From Hydrogenothermaceae bacterium (GTDB lineage: Bacteria > Aquificota > Aquificia > Aquificales > Hydrogenothermaceae): a stretch of DNA of 64,000 bases. The translations under genes were made by a program, and so were the position numbers. Location of the stretch: assembly GCA_026418535.1 (NCBI GenBank), contig JAOABC010000004.1, positions 124,001 through 188,000 on the forward strand, written 5' to 3'. Below are positions 45,483 through 53,958 of this stretch, one piece after another. Each line of letters starts with the position of its first letter. Position 1 is the first letter of the stretch. A model generated the notes under the pieces. That model saw only the letters and a list, made by a program, of their open reading frames with translations, did no database searches and had not been told where the DNA came from.

Positions 45483-46013
45483 TTACTTCTTAGGTCTGAA
45501 AGCTTTAACCTTGGTAGGGTCTGTATCTATGTACGGACCTTCTATGAGTTCCACACAGTATGGAATAGCCGGAAACACAGCGTCTAAACATAGTTTTATA
45601 GACTGTGGTTTTCCAGGGAGATTTACTATCAGGCAACTTCCCCTTATACCTGCCGTCTGTCTAGAGAGTATAGCTGTAGGAACCTGTTGGAGAGAGACCT
45701 GCCTCATGAGTTCTCCAAACCCAGGCATCATTTTATCACATACAGCTTCTGTAGCCTCCGGAGTAACATCTCTCTTTGCAGGCCCAGTTCCACCGGTTGT
45801 AAAGATGAGACAAGCCCCTTTACTGTCCACCATATCTATCATACTGTCCTTAATAATTTCAAGCTCATCTGGAATAACTCTGTAATCAACCTCAAAGGGA
45901 GTTATCAAAACATCCTGAAGGTATTCTATAATGGCTTTTCCACTTATGTCTTCATATACTCCTTTACTTGCTCTATCTGATACTGTTAAGACACCTATTA
46001 CAGCTTTCTCCAT
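45483..46013 (-). CDS. mogA: Molybdopterin adenylyltransferase (MogA/MoaB type)
   Basis: A 176-residue MogA/MoaB-family protein that adenylylates molybdopterin before metal insertion. It has GVLTVSDRASKGVYED at the start, FTTGGTGPAKRDVTPEAT and NLPGKPQSIKLCLDAV. The ATG at 46013 is preceded by GAGGAG; the frame extends nine codons further. It lies one base after the end of the upstream cysteine-motif gene on the same strand, so they are co-transcribed. Confidence 0.92.
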   Translation of the reverse strand: MEKAVIGVLTVSDRASKGVYEDISGKAIIEYLQDVLITPFEVDYRVIPDELEIIKDSMIDMVDSKGACLIFTTGGTGPAKRDVTPEATEAVCDKMMPGFGELMRQVSLQQVPTAILSRQTAGIRGSCLIVNLPGKPQSIKLCLDAVFPAIPYCVELIEGPYIDTDPTKVKAFRPKK

Positions 46014-46014
46014 G

Positions 46015-46545
46015 CTAACTCCTCTCAAAACTGAACACACATCTGTTTTTCTGAAAATCTCTTTCCTTCCACCTAACCCCTCTTACTCCTCTGTCTAACT
46101 CTCTCACAAATCCTTCTATAAGCCCAAGACCTCCCCAGCAGACAGGGTGCTCTATAGGTTTTATATTCATGGGTTCTAAAAAGTTTGGGAAAAATATACA
46201 ATTACAGATACAAGCTTCTTCCTCAAATTTCTGGATTTCCTCTGCAAAACCAAGAAACTTAAGAGCGATCAGAAAAATCTTTTCCCATTCATCGCTACTC
46301 TTTTCCTCCATTAGAGACTTTGCTACCTCTCTACCTATCTGTCTAAAAACAGCAAATCCACCATTTTTACCGTATATATTCTGAATCTCTTTCCCGATCA
46401 TAAAGACCAACTCTTTACCATCAAACCCTTCTTCTCTTTTAGAGTTCACCTTATTTAGAATAAGTTCTACACCATGCTCTCCAAGTATATTTTTTGTTAT
46501 TGATAGGAGTTTATCTACCACTTCCTGACTAACCTCTGTCCTCAT
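46015..46545 (-). CDS. Cysteine-motif protein A, V4R-like, paralogue of the next gene
   Basis: A 176-residue protein paralogous to the one at 46660-47199. Shared features are a helical N-terminal half (LSITKNILGEHGVE, FRQIGREVAKSLME), a CxCNC segment (Cys112, 114, 116), EHPVCWGGLGLIEGFV (Cys136), and RWKERD with Cys169 near the end. The C-terminal pattern resembles V4R-type small-molecule binding domains; this is inference. The cysteines suggest metal or cluster binding. The gene has its own promoter (46567-46595) and precedes mogA by one base. Confidence 0.7.
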   Translation of the reverse strand: MRTEVSQEVVDKLLSITKNILGEHGVELILNKVNSKREEGFDGKELVFMIGKEIQNIYGKNGGFAVFRQIGREVAKSLMEEKSSDEWEKIFLIALKFLGFAEEIQKFEEEACICNCIFFPNFLEPMNIKPIEHPVCWGGLGLIEGFVRELDRGVRGVRWKERDFQKNRCVFSFERS

Positions 46546-46566
46546 GACAGACCTCTCCTCAGATTT

Positions 46567-46595
46567 ATTATATATACGTGAATGATAGATGTAAA
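46567..46595 (-). promoter_or_regulatory. Sigma-70-type promoter of cysteine-motif gene A and mogA
   Basis: On the minus strand TTTACA (46590-46595) and TATAAT (46567-46572) are exactly 17 bases apart, about 21 bases upstream of the ATG of the 46015-46545 gene. A pair of direct repeats lies just upstream of the -35 element. Confidence 0.65.
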
Positions 46596-46606
46596 AAATT
46601 TAAGTT

Positions 46607-46627
46607 TGATTAAATAATGATTAAATA
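46607..46627. repeat. Two 10-bp direct repeats upstream of a promoter (possible activator site)
   Basis: TGATTAAATA occurs at 46607-46616 and again at 46618-46627, a period of 11 bases, or about one helical turn. The repeats start 12 bases upstream of the -35 element at 46590-46595, the position used by activators that touch RNA polymerase. On the minus strand each unit reads TATTTAATCA. No matching regulator gene is identified. Confidence 0.5.
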
Positions 46628-46659
46628 GATTTTACAATGAAGATGATCATAAAGTATGC

Positions 46660-47199
46660 TTAATCTTTTATGTAAATAAACCTACACTTGCGGTTCTCGT
46701 AGTCTCTGTCTACCCATACAATACCTTTTACTCCTTCCTCAAGACCTTTTACAAAAGCCTCTATAAACCCCCAGCCACACCAACAAACACAGTGTTCTAC
46801 AGGTGCATAATTCTTTGGTTTTAAGATACTTTCGTAAAAGACACAGTTGCAGATATACGCTTCTGTGGATGTTTTCTCTATCTTATAGGCAAATCCAAAA
46901 GTGTTTAGACTTTTCTCTAAAACTTCTTCCCACTGCTCCTTAGGATACCTTTCCATCAAAACCTTTGCCACTTCTCTACCAAGTTGTCTTATTATGGCAT
47001 ATCCTCCTTTCTGTCCAAACATATTCTGAATTTCGTCAGCAAAGGCAAAGACTATATCCTTTCCGGAGGAAGACTCCCCCATCCTTTTTGATATCTCAGA
47101 TAGTACATGATTTACTGCATTTTCACCTAGTATATTTTTAGTGAGAGATACGAGAGTGTTTATAACATCTTGGTTTATTTCTCCTTCTATTCTTTCCAT
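46660..47199 (-). CDS. Cysteine-motif protein B, V4R-like, paralogue of the previous gene
   Basis: A 179-residue protein clearly paralogous to the 46015-46545 product. Conserved segments are LTKNILGENAV, GGYAIIRQLGREVAKVLME, YICNCVF (Cys117, 119), EHCVCWCGWGFIEAFVKGLEEGVKG (Cys137, 139, 141) and WVDRDYENRKC (Cys172). It has two more cysteines than its partner in the CVCWC stretch. Function is unknown; a redox or metal sensor or carrier is possible. A promoter candidate is at 47227-47255 and a 113-base gap with a second promoter separates it from gene A. Confidence 0.7.
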   Translation of the reverse strand: MERIEGEINQDVINTLVSLTKNILGENAVNHVLSEISKRMGESSSGKDIVFAFADEIQNMFGQKGGYAIIRQLGREVAKVLMERYPKEQWEEVLEKSLNTFGFAYKIEKTSTEAYICNCVFYESILKPKNYAPVEHCVCWCGWGFIEAFVKGLEEGVKGIVWVDRDYENRKCRFIYIKD

Positions 47200-47226
47200 G
47201 ATACTAACCTCTTTATGTTTAGAAAA

Positions 47227-47255
47227 ATCATACCATAACTCCAGCTAAAATTAAA
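47227..47255 (-). promoter_or_regulatory. Candidate promoter of cysteine-motif gene B
   Basis: On the minus strand TTTAAT (47250-47255) and TATGAT (47227-47232) are 17 bases apart, about 28 bases before the ATG. The match is moderate. It lies directly after the clpB terminator hairpin, which fits an independent transcription unit. Confidence 0.45.
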
Positions 47256-47265
47256 TCTAAAGAAG

Positions 47266-47292
47266 GGAAGCCCACCATTAAGGTGGGCTTCC
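47266..47292 (-). terminator. Intrinsic terminator after clpB
   Basis: A perfect 11-pair GC-rich inverted repeat (GGAAGCCCACC / GGTGGGCTTCC) with a five-base loop lies six bases past the clpB stop. On the minus strand it is followed by a moderately T-rich tail. It separates clpB from the downstream cysteine-motif gene B. Confidence 0.8.
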
Positions 47293-47297
47293 AAAGA

Positions 47298-50258
47298 TTA
47301 TTTTACCTTAAAGACAAACTCCTCTCCTTCAGTATCTATCAGAACAGTATCTCCATCTTTTATCTCCTTCCTGAGTATCTTCTCAGAGAGACGTGTCTCT
47401 ATGTACTTCTGGATAGACCTCCTCAATGGCCTTGCACCATACACAGGGTCGTATCCAAATTTTATAGTTAGGTCCTTTGCACTTTCTGTCAGTTCTATTC
47501 TTATATTTCTGTCTATCAATCTCTTGTTTAGAGAGTTTATCATAAGCTCTACTATCTGCTTTATATCTTTCTTAAACAGTGGTTTGAAGACTATGATCTC
47601 ATCTATCCTGTTTAAAAACTCTGGTCGGAAGTAAAGCTTTACCTCTTCTAAAACCCTGTCTTTAGCTCTGTTGAATTCTTTATCTACAACATCTTCAGAA
47701 CCATCGAAAGGTATGTTTATCAGATACTGGCTACCGATGTTTGAGGTCATGATTATAACTGTGTTCCGGAAGTTTACGGTCCTTCCTTGAGAGTCTGTAA
47801 GCCTTCCATCATCTAAAACCTGTAAGAACAGGTCAAAAACCCTTGGGTGTGCTTTTTCTATCTCGTCAAGAAGTATGACAGAGTAAGGTCTTCTCCGGAC
47901 AGCTTCTGTAAGCTTTCCTCCTTCTTCGTACCCTACATATCCTGGAGGTGCTCCTATGAGTTTTGCCACTGAATGCTCCTCTTTAAACTCTGACATATCA
48001 AGCCTTATCAGAGCATCTTCATCGTCAAAGAGTAGTTCCGCTAAAGTCTTCGACAATTCTGTTTTACCTACACCGGTAGGTCCTAAGAACATGAAGGATG
48101 CCAACGGTTTTCTTGGGTCTGAAAGACCAGCTCTTGCTCTCCTTATAGCTTCTGCAACCAACTTAACAGCATGCTCCTGGTCTATCAGTCTCTTATGCAT
48201 CTCTTCCTCAAGATGCAGGAGCCTTTCAATCTCTTCCTCTTTCATCTTGGATATTGGGATTCCCGTCCACTCTGAAATAACCTCCGCTACATCATCCTCA
48301 GTCACCACTGTTGCTTGAGCTATCTTCTGCTGTAGCTCTTTTATCTCCTTCTCTACTTGGACTCTTTTTATCTTGTACTCCGCCTCTCTTTCGTAGTCTC
48401 CTCTCTGACTGAAAAGCTCTATCTGCCTGTCTATCTCCTCTAACTGTTTTTCAAGTTCTGAGAGTTTTAGTTTTTCGTTTGAACTACTGCTAACCGTATC
48501 TTTCAGTTGTTTTTCTAATCTTGCTCTCTCTACTTTTAGGTTTGCCTCTTTCTGGTAGTCTCCATCCAGAGATGCCTTAACTATCTGTTCCTCCAGGAGT
48601 TTAATCTTCCTTTCCAGCTCTATCACCTCCGGAGGAGCATAGACTAACTTCAGCTTCTTCCTTGCACAGGCTTGGTCTAAAGCATCTATAGCCTTATCCG
48701 GAAGTTTTCTTCCCTGTATGTACCTATGGGTAAGTTTTGCAGCAGCTTTCGTAGCAGAATCGTCTATCTTAACGTTGTGGTGTTTCTCAAGTCTTGGTCT
48801 TAGAGCTGAGAGAATCTCTACTGTAGTGCCCACATCTGGCTCATCTACGTAGACAGGTTGGAATCTCCTCTCTAAGGCTGGGTCTTTTTCTATGTATTTC
48901 CTGTACTCATCTAACGTAGTAGCTCCAACAACCCTTATTTCTCCCCTTGCAAGAGCAGGTTTTAGAAGTTGTCCTGCATCAGAAGCTCCTTCACCCTTTC
49001 CTGCTCCTACTATAGTGTGAAGCTCATCTATGAATAGTATTATGTTAGGGTCTGCCTTCAGACCGTCTATAAGATCCTTCATCCTCTCCTCAAACTCTCC
49101 TCTGTACTTAGTTCCTGCTACTAAAGCTCCAAGGTCTAAGGATAAAACTTTCTTGTTGTTTAGGTCTTCAGGAACTTCTCTATTTACTATCTTCTGAGCC
49201 AACCCTTCAACTATAGCGGTCTTACCAACACCAGCCTCCCCTATAAGGACAGGATTGTTCTTAGACCTTCTGAGGAGTATCTCTATAACCTGCTGGATCT
49301 CCTTCTCTCTTCCTATAACTGGGTCCAACTTACCTTCCCTTGCAAGCTTAGTTAAGTCTGTAGTGAACTTCTCTAAGGCAGGTTTTTCCTCCTGCTCCAT
49401 CTCTTGTCTCAATTTTTTGTCTTCCATCTTCTTTTCTCCTCCTTTTTTGTCTAAATTTAGAACTTCGTTTAAGATTTTACCAGCTATAGTGTCCTTTGAA
49501 TCTATAAGGGCTGTTGCTATATCCACCACAGATACGGAAGAAGAGCTGCTGTCTACAGCTATTCTCTCAGCACTTTCCATTACCTTTATTAGCTTTGATG
49601 AGTATACCTTGGAAGTTGGTAAAGATGTTATCCTCTGGATTATCTTCTCCTCAAATCTATCCTTGGAAAAGCCAATCTCATCTATTTGTTTTATTAAGGG
49701 TGAGTTTTCCACTATCTTGTATAAGAAATTTAGAAGACTTATCTCTCCGGATAGAAATCTCTCAGCTGAGGCAGAATCTACCAACTGGATAAGCTGTGAT
49801 TTTATGGAGTTTATCTTAGACTCAAGCTGTTTCTCGTAGAGAGACAGTCTCTGGAGTTTAATCTCATCTGAACCAAAGAAGAATCCTCCGGAGGAGTACT
49901 TTCTTAACCTATCTTTCTCGGCTTTTACGTCCTTCAGCTCTTTGTATAACTCAAGAGCATTACTCCGAAGTTGAGATAACTGATTCTGAAGGTTTTTTAT
50001 GTGGTTAACATTCTCATCCAACACTTTATCTATCTGAGAGTATATATTCCTGAGGTATTGCTGGACGTTATCCCTTAAAGAGTTCTTATCTATACCTCTC
50101 TTCTCTAGGATCTTCAGAAGTGGGGAGTCATCTCTCTCTATCAGAGCAAGTAGAAGATGGTCTGTGTCTAAAATAACATCTCCCATCTTGGATGCAAGAT
50201 CTTTGGCCCTCTCTAACAACTCCCTACTCTTCTTATCCAGTAGATTCTCACTGAACAT
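47298..50258 (-). CDS. clpB: ATP-dependent disaggregase ClpB
   Basis: A 986-residue Hsp100 chaperone that extracts proteins from aggregates with DnaK. The first AAA+ domain has [10 protein letters not shown] and [14 protein letters not shown]; a coiled-coil middle domain (about 555-680) follows; the second AAA+ domain has [16 protein letters not shown]. It is over 100 residues longer than typical ClpB because the N-domain is split: the first Clp-N repeat is followed by a long Lys/Glu/Leu-rich helical insert (about residues 75-165) before the second half. A TTGAAA-17-TAAATT promoter is at 50291-50319; no CIRCE element is seen. Confidence 0.96.
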   Translation of the reverse strand: MFSENLLDKKSRELLERAKDLASKMGDVILDTDHLLLALIERDDSPLLKILEKRGIDKNSLRDNVQQYLRNIYSQIDKVLDENVNHIKNLQNQLSQLRSNALELYKELKDVKAEKDRLRKYSSGGFFFGSDEIKLQRLSLYEKQLESKINSIKSQLIQLVDSASAERFLSGEISLLNFLYKIVENSPLIKQIDEIGFSKDRFEEKIIQRITSLPTSKVYSSKLIKVMESAERIAVDSSSSSVSVVDIATALIDSKDTIAGKILNEVLNLDKKGGEKKMEDKKLRQEMEQEEKPALEKFTTDLTKLAREGKLDPVIGREKEIQQVIEILLRRSKNNPVLIGEAGVGKTAIVEGLAQKIVNREVPEDLNNKKVLSLDLGALVAGTKYRGEFEERMKDLIDGLKADPNIILFIDELHTIVGAGKGEGASDAGQLLKPALARGEIRVVGATTLDEYRKYIEKDPALERRFQPVYVDEPDVGTTVEILSALRPRLEKHHNVKIDDSATKAAAKLTHRYIQGRKLPDKAIDALDQACARKKLKLVYAPPEVIELERKIKLLEEQIVKASLDGDYQKEANLKVERARLEKQLKDTVSSSSNEKLKLSELEKQLEEIDRQIELFSQRGDYEREAEYKIKRVQVEKEIKELQQKIAQATVVTEDDVAEVISEWTGIPISKMKEEEIERLLHLEEEMHKRLIDQEHAVKLVAEAIRRARAGLSDPRKPLASFMFLGPTGVGKTELSKTLAELLFDDEDALIRLDMSEFKEEHSVAKLIGAPPGYVGYEEGGKLTEAVRRRPYSVILLDEIEKAHPRVFDLFLQVLDDGRLTDSQGRTVNFRNTVIIMTSNIGSQYLINIPFDGSEDVVDKEFNRAKDRVLEEVKLYFRPEFLNRIDEIIVFKPLFKKDIKQIVELMINSLNKRLIDRNIRIELTESAKDLTIKFGYDPVYGARPLRRSIQKYIETRLSEKILRKEIKDGDTVLIDTEGEEFVFKVK

Positions 50259-50290
50259 ATTTTCCCTCCTTTAGCATATTACTATAAATA

Positions 50291-50319
50291 AATTTAATAT
50301 AGTTCTTATAAATTTTCAA
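50291..50319 (-). promoter_or_regulatory. Candidate promoter of clpB
   Basis: On the minus strand TTGAAA (50314-50319) and TAAATT (50291-50296) are 17 bases apart, about 32 bases upstream of the ATG. This looks housekeeping rather than sigma-32-like. Confidence 0.45.
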
Positions 50320-50379
50320 TAAAAATAAAAAGAGAAAAAAGATTTTTTAGAAGATTTTTAGCACTTTAGATATACAGGT

Positions 50380-51378
50380 TTAAAACTTAGGTATCTGCTG
50401 AGTTAGACAGTGGAATGTCCCAAGTCCAACAACTATATCTGTAGCGTCTATACCGACTACTACCCTATCTCTGAATATACGTTGTAGGGTTTCTAAGGCT
50501 ACCTTATCTTTATCACAACGAAAAGTGGGAACTATGACAGCATAGTTAGATATGTAAAAGTTTGCATAACTTGCAGGAAGTCTGTCCCCTCTGTAATACA
50601 CTGGGTCCGGCATAGGAAGAGGAATGATGTTAAGACCTGTCTTCTTCAGGATCTGGTAGTTCTCCATAAGAGGTTCATAGTTCTCATCATTCTTATCTTC
50701 TTCTATGACAGTTATAATAGTATCCTCTGATACGAATCTTGTAATATCATCAACATGACCATCTGTATCATCTCCTACTATTCCATCCTTAAGCCAGATG
50801 ACCTTTTGAGCACCAAGGTAAACTCTTAAGTTCCTCTCTATATCCTCTTTTGAGAGCTGAGGGTTTCTGTTTTTGTTTAAAAGACAGGATTCGGTAGTAA
50901 GAAATAAGCCATTACCATTCGTGTCTATACTTCCTCCTTCCAAAACCATACCTACCTCAACCCTCTCAACACCCAGATAGTCTACCATAAGTTTTGGGAT
51001 CTCATTGTCTAACTGGTAAGGATATTTCCCCCCCCAGGCGTTAAACTCCCAGTCTGTGGCTACCAACCTTCCAGTCTCTATATCCCTGACGAAAATAGCT
51101 CCGTGGTCTCTACACCATGCATCGTTAGTAGGGAATCTATGTATAGTAACGTTCTCTTTTATTCCCTTTTCTTCTAACCTTCTCCGGAGGTCTTCTTCGT
51201 CAGACTCATCGTTAACATTCACATGGACTACTTCCCCTTTAGCTATCCACCTAATCATGTCTGTATATCTATCACGGACTGCCTCTATCTTTTCAAAGAA
51301 AGTATCTGGATTATGAGGGTAAGACAGCCAAGTTCCATAATGATCTTCCCACTCTGCAGGCATCAGAAACTTTCTCAT
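50380..51378 (-). CDS. aguA: Agmatine deiminase (peptidyl-arginine deiminase family)
   Basis: A 332-residue guanidino-group hydrolase of the PPAD/AguA family, converting agmatine to N-carbamoylputrescine for polyamine synthesis. It shows MPAEWEDHYGTWLSYPHNPDT at the start, the substrate segment NDAWCRDHGAIFV, GGSIDTNGNG, GDDTDGHVDD with catalytic His-Asp, and the nucleophile Cys324 in GLGTFHCLTQQ. Length is slightly below the common 350-370. AGGAG precedes the ATG. No aguB is adjacent. Confidence 0.9.
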   Translation of the reverse strand: MRKFLMPAEWEDHYGTWLSYPHNPDTFFEKIEAVRDRYTDMIRWIAKGEVVHVNVNDESDEEDLRRRLEEKGIKENVTIHRFPTNDAWCRDHGAIFVRDIETGRLVATDWEFNAWGGKYPYQLDNEIPKLMVDYLGVERVEVGMVLEGGSIDTNGNGLFLTTESCLLNKNRNPQLSKEDIERNLRVYLGAQKVIWLKDGIVGDDTDGHVDDITRFVSEDTIITVIEEDKNDENYEPLMENYQILKKTGLNIIPLPMPDPVYYRGDRLPASYANFYISNYAVIVPTFRCDKDKVALETLQRIFRDRVVVGIDATDIVVGLGTFHCLTQQIPKF

Positions 51379-51441
51379 CTTTCTCCTTAAGAACTTAAAT
51401 TAAAGTAAAATATTCTACCAAAAACATCAAAAAGGAGAGAG

Positions 51442-52191
51442 ATGATAACCATATTCGATGTAGATGGTGTTTTAATTGACGTGTCAAAGTCCTACCATTA
51501 TGCTATAAAGGACTCTGTTGAGTTTTTTTCCGGAAGGAAGGCCAACCTAAATGATCTACTCGATATAAAGCTCTCCTTTGGGATAAACAACGACTGGGAT
51601 GCCTCCATAGCAGGAACAATCTACACCATGTCCGGTATGGAACTTTCCCAGTTTAAGGCTGCCTTTTCTGTATACTCTCAGAGATTGGAGAGTTTCTACC
51701 GGTTTGCCAAAGAAAACTCTATAAGTTTGCCTCCTTACGATGAACTAGTTGAGTACTTTGAAAAGAGATATAGAGAACACCGGAATAAAGAAGAGCTAAT
51801 CATCCCTCACCAGATATTATCAGAGATAAGAGATAAGTCTGAGGTTATGGGTGTTATAACTGGAAGACCTTTCTCAGACTTGGATTACACATTTAGATTC
51901 TTTAACCTCTATAGATACTTTGATACCATCATCACAGAAGATGACATACCATCTCCAAACCTAAGAAAGCCTTCTTCTTACCCATTAAAGCTCTTCTTCT
52001 CAAAACACACTTACAGAAACCCAACCTACTACATAGGCGACACAATAGCAGACTATCTTATGGTATATAACTTCATAAAGGAAGAAGGTAAAGAGGTTGA
52101 GTTTATTTTAATGGAGAACAATCATAGCTCAAATATACCAGCAAGACTAAGGATAAAAAACCCAGAAGCGCTTTTAGAGGTTATAGGATGA
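51442..52191 (+). CDS. HAD-superfamily phosphatase
   Basis: A 249-residue haloacid dehalogenase-fold hydrolase. Motif I is FDVDGVLID at the N-terminus with the nucleophilic Asp, motif II is VITGRP near residue 140, motif III includes KPSSYPLK, and motif IV is YIGDTIADY. A helical cap lies between motifs I and II. It resembles the HAD-IA proteins sometimes tied to histidinol phosphate metabolism, but the substrate is not evident. It overlaps cmk by four bases. Confidence 0.85.
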   Translation: MITIFDVDGVLIDVSKSYHYAIKDSVEFFSGRKANLNDLLDIKLSFGINNDWDASIAGTIYTMSGMELSQFKAAFSVYSQRLESFYRFAKENSISLPPYDELVEYFEKRYREHRNKEELIIPHQILSEIRDKSEVMGVITGRPFSDLDYTFRFFNLYRYFDTIITEDDIPSPNLRKPSSYPLKLFFSKHTYRNPTYYIGDTIADYLMVYNFIKEEGKEVEFILMENNHSSNIPARLRIKNPEALLEVIG

Positions 52192-52859
52192 TTATAGCGA
52201 TAGATGGACCTGCAGGAAGTGGGAAGAGTACTGTAGCAAAAGCTCTTGCTAAGGAGCTTGGGTTCGTATACATCGATACAGGAGCTATGTACAGAGCCCT
52301 TGGACTAAAAGTAATAAAAGAGAGGATAAACCCAGATGATAAAGAAGAGGTGATAAAACTGATAGAAAGAACTGAAATAGTCTTAGATGGAAGTAGAGTC
52401 CTTCTCGATGGAGAGGATGTTTCTTCTCTAATCAAGACAGAAGAAATTGGAAATGTGGCATCAAAGATCGCAAGGTACCTTCCTGTTAGGAAGTATATGG
52501 TGGAAAAACAGAGGGAGATAGGAAAGAGAGCTAAAAATGCTGTTATAGAAGGTAGGGACACTGGAACTGTTATATTCTCAGACGCAAACTTGAAACTCTT
52601 CATGACCGCTTCTCCGGAGGTTAGAGCAAAAAGGAGAGTACACCAACTGAAGGAGAAAGGTTTTCCTGTGGATTACAATCACATTCTACAGAAGATTCTA
52701 GAGAGAGACAAGATGGACTACGAGAGGAAGGAGTCTCCTCTAAGACCTACAGAAGACTATATAGTAGTGGACACATCAAGCATGGGCATAGAAGAAATCA
52801 TCAGATACATAAAATCCCTAATCTCAGAAAGGCTTAAGAATAACCAGGATGACTATTAA
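52188..52859 (+). CDS. cmk: Cytidylate kinase
   Basis: A 223-residue CMP/dCMP kinase with the P-loop IDGPAGSGKSTVAKALAKEL, YIDTGAMYRALGLK, VIEGRDTGTVIF and RRVHQLKEKG. Length and motifs are standard. It follows the HAD gene with an ATGA overlap, and its 3' end overlaps the convergent hemJ by 36 bases. Confidence 0.96.
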   Translation: MIIAIDGPAGSGKSTVAKALAKELGFVYIDTGAMYRALGLKVIKERINPDDKEEVIKLIERTEIVLDGSRVLLDGEDVSSLIKTEEIGNVASKIARYLPVRKYMVEKQREIGKRAKNAVIEGRDTGTVIFSDANLKLFMTASPEVRAKRRVHQLKEKGFPVDYNHILQKILERDKMDYERKESPLRPTEDYIVVDTSSMGIEEIIRYIKSLISERLKNNQDDY

Positions 52860-53255
52860 TATGAGAAGAACTGTTGGGATTTCATTGTACATCCGGAAAA
52901 ACTTCCCGGATCTATTACACTCTCCACGCTCGAACCTTCTCCTAACATACTCGTTGTGGAAGTAAAAGGCGGAGAGAAATAAAACGAGGGTTATCTTGGC
53001 ATGTAACCAACCTCCGGAAGTTATCAGTTCTGGGTTTAAAAATATCATACCTACTCCGGTAACTACCGTTATAATAAAAGCTGGGATACCTATAAAGTAA
53101 AACAGCTTTCTTTCCATAACATTCACAACCTTCACAAAGCCTTCGTTATCTTTATTCTCAGCATGGTAGACAAAAAGCCTCGGTAGATAGAACAGAACTG
53201 CCATCCAAGAAACGAAAAAAACTATATGGAAGACCTTCATCCAGAGGTAAGCCAT
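52824..53255 (-). CDS. hemJ: Protoporphyrinogen oxidase HemJ
   Basis: A 143-residue membrane protein with four transmembrane helices, of the HemJ (UPF0093) family that oxidises protoporphyrinogen IX in haem synthesis. The first helix carries the conserved WMKVFHIVFFVSWMAVLFYLPRLFVYH (His and Arg functional residues), and WLHAKITLVLFLSAFYFH forms the third. GGAGG precedes the ATG. The C-terminus overlaps cmk. A 58-base spacer divides it from the divergent response regulator. Confidence 0.92.
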   Translation of the reverse strand: MAYLWMKVFHIVFFVSWMAVLFYLPRLFVYHAENKDNEGFVKVVNVMERKLFYFIGIPAFIITVVTGVGMIFLNPELITSGGWLHAKITLVLFLSAFYFHNEYVRRRFERGECNRSGKFFRMYNEIPTVLLILIVILVILKPF

Positions 53256-53279
53256 CTAAAACCTCCTTACTGGGATTTA

Positions 53280-53306
53280 TAATATTCTATTATAAAAAAC
53301 CGATAA
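53280..53306 (+). promoter_or_regulatory. Putative sigma-28 (FliA) promoter of the response regulator
   Basis: TAAT (53280-53283), 15 bases, then ACCGATAA (53299-53306) matches the flagellar consensus at 3 of 4 and 7 of 8 positions. The ATG of the response regulator follows only seven bases later, so the transcript would be nearly leaderless, in line with the absence of any ribosome site. Confidence 0.6.
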
Positions 53307-53313
53307 ATATAGC

Positions 53314-53958
53314 ATGAGAGTATTAATCATAGAAGATGACCACTTCTTAGGAGAATCTCTTTCAGAGTACCTCAGAGAGAACGGCATAGACGTAGACTGG
53401 ATAAAGGATGACAGAGAAGTAAAAGACACTCTCTCTATAAATGAGTATGATGTAATCCTCCTTGACTTAATGTTAAAGTACTCAAAAGGGGAAGATATCT
53501 TACTTTGGATGAGAGAGAACAGTATAATTACCCCTGTACTAGTAGTAACAGCAAAAAGTAGAATAGAAGATAAAGAAAGATGCTACAACTATGGAGCAGA
53601 TGACTATATAACAAAACCCTTTGACCCGAAAGAGTTAATCCTGAAGATAAAAGCCTTATCGAACCGAGTTCATATTCCTTATGTACAGACTGTGGGAGAA
53701 GTAGAGATAGATTTAAAGAACAAAACAGTAAAGAAAGAAGGAAAAGAAGTTAAGATCTCAAAGACAGCTTGGAACTTGCTTTACTACCTACTTAAAAGAA
53801 GAGGAGAGATAGTAAGTAACGAGAGTATACTGAACTATGTATGGGGAGGTAAAGCGGTAGGGGATGAGATAATCCGTTCCTACATAAAGGAACTTAGGAA
53901 GATACTGCCACCAGACACTATAGAAACCTTCAAAGGGAGGGGATACAGATTAAAGTAA
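53314..53958 (+). CDS. OmpR-family response regulator
   Basis: A 214-residue response regulator. The receiver (about 1-115) has VLIIEDDHFLGESL, the phosphoacceptor Asp in VILLDLML and TKPFDPKEL with the conserved Lys. The winged-helix DNA-binding domain (about 125-214: TVKKEGKEVKISKTAWNLLYYLLKR to ETFKGRGYRLK) is of OmpR/PhoB type. The ATG at 53314 lacks a ribosome site; a sigma-28-like promoter lies right before it. The kinase gene overlaps its end. Confidence 0.93.
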   Translation: MRVLIIEDDHFLGESLSEYLRENGIDVDWIKDDREVKDTLSINEYDVILLDLMLKYSKGEDILLWMRENSIITPVLVVTAKSRIEDKERCYNYGADDYITKPFDPKELILKIKALSNRVHIPYVQTVGEVEIDLKNKTVKKEGKEVKISKTAWNLLYYLLKRRGEIVSNESILNYVWGGKAVGDEIIRSYIKELRKILPPDTIETFKGRGYRLK

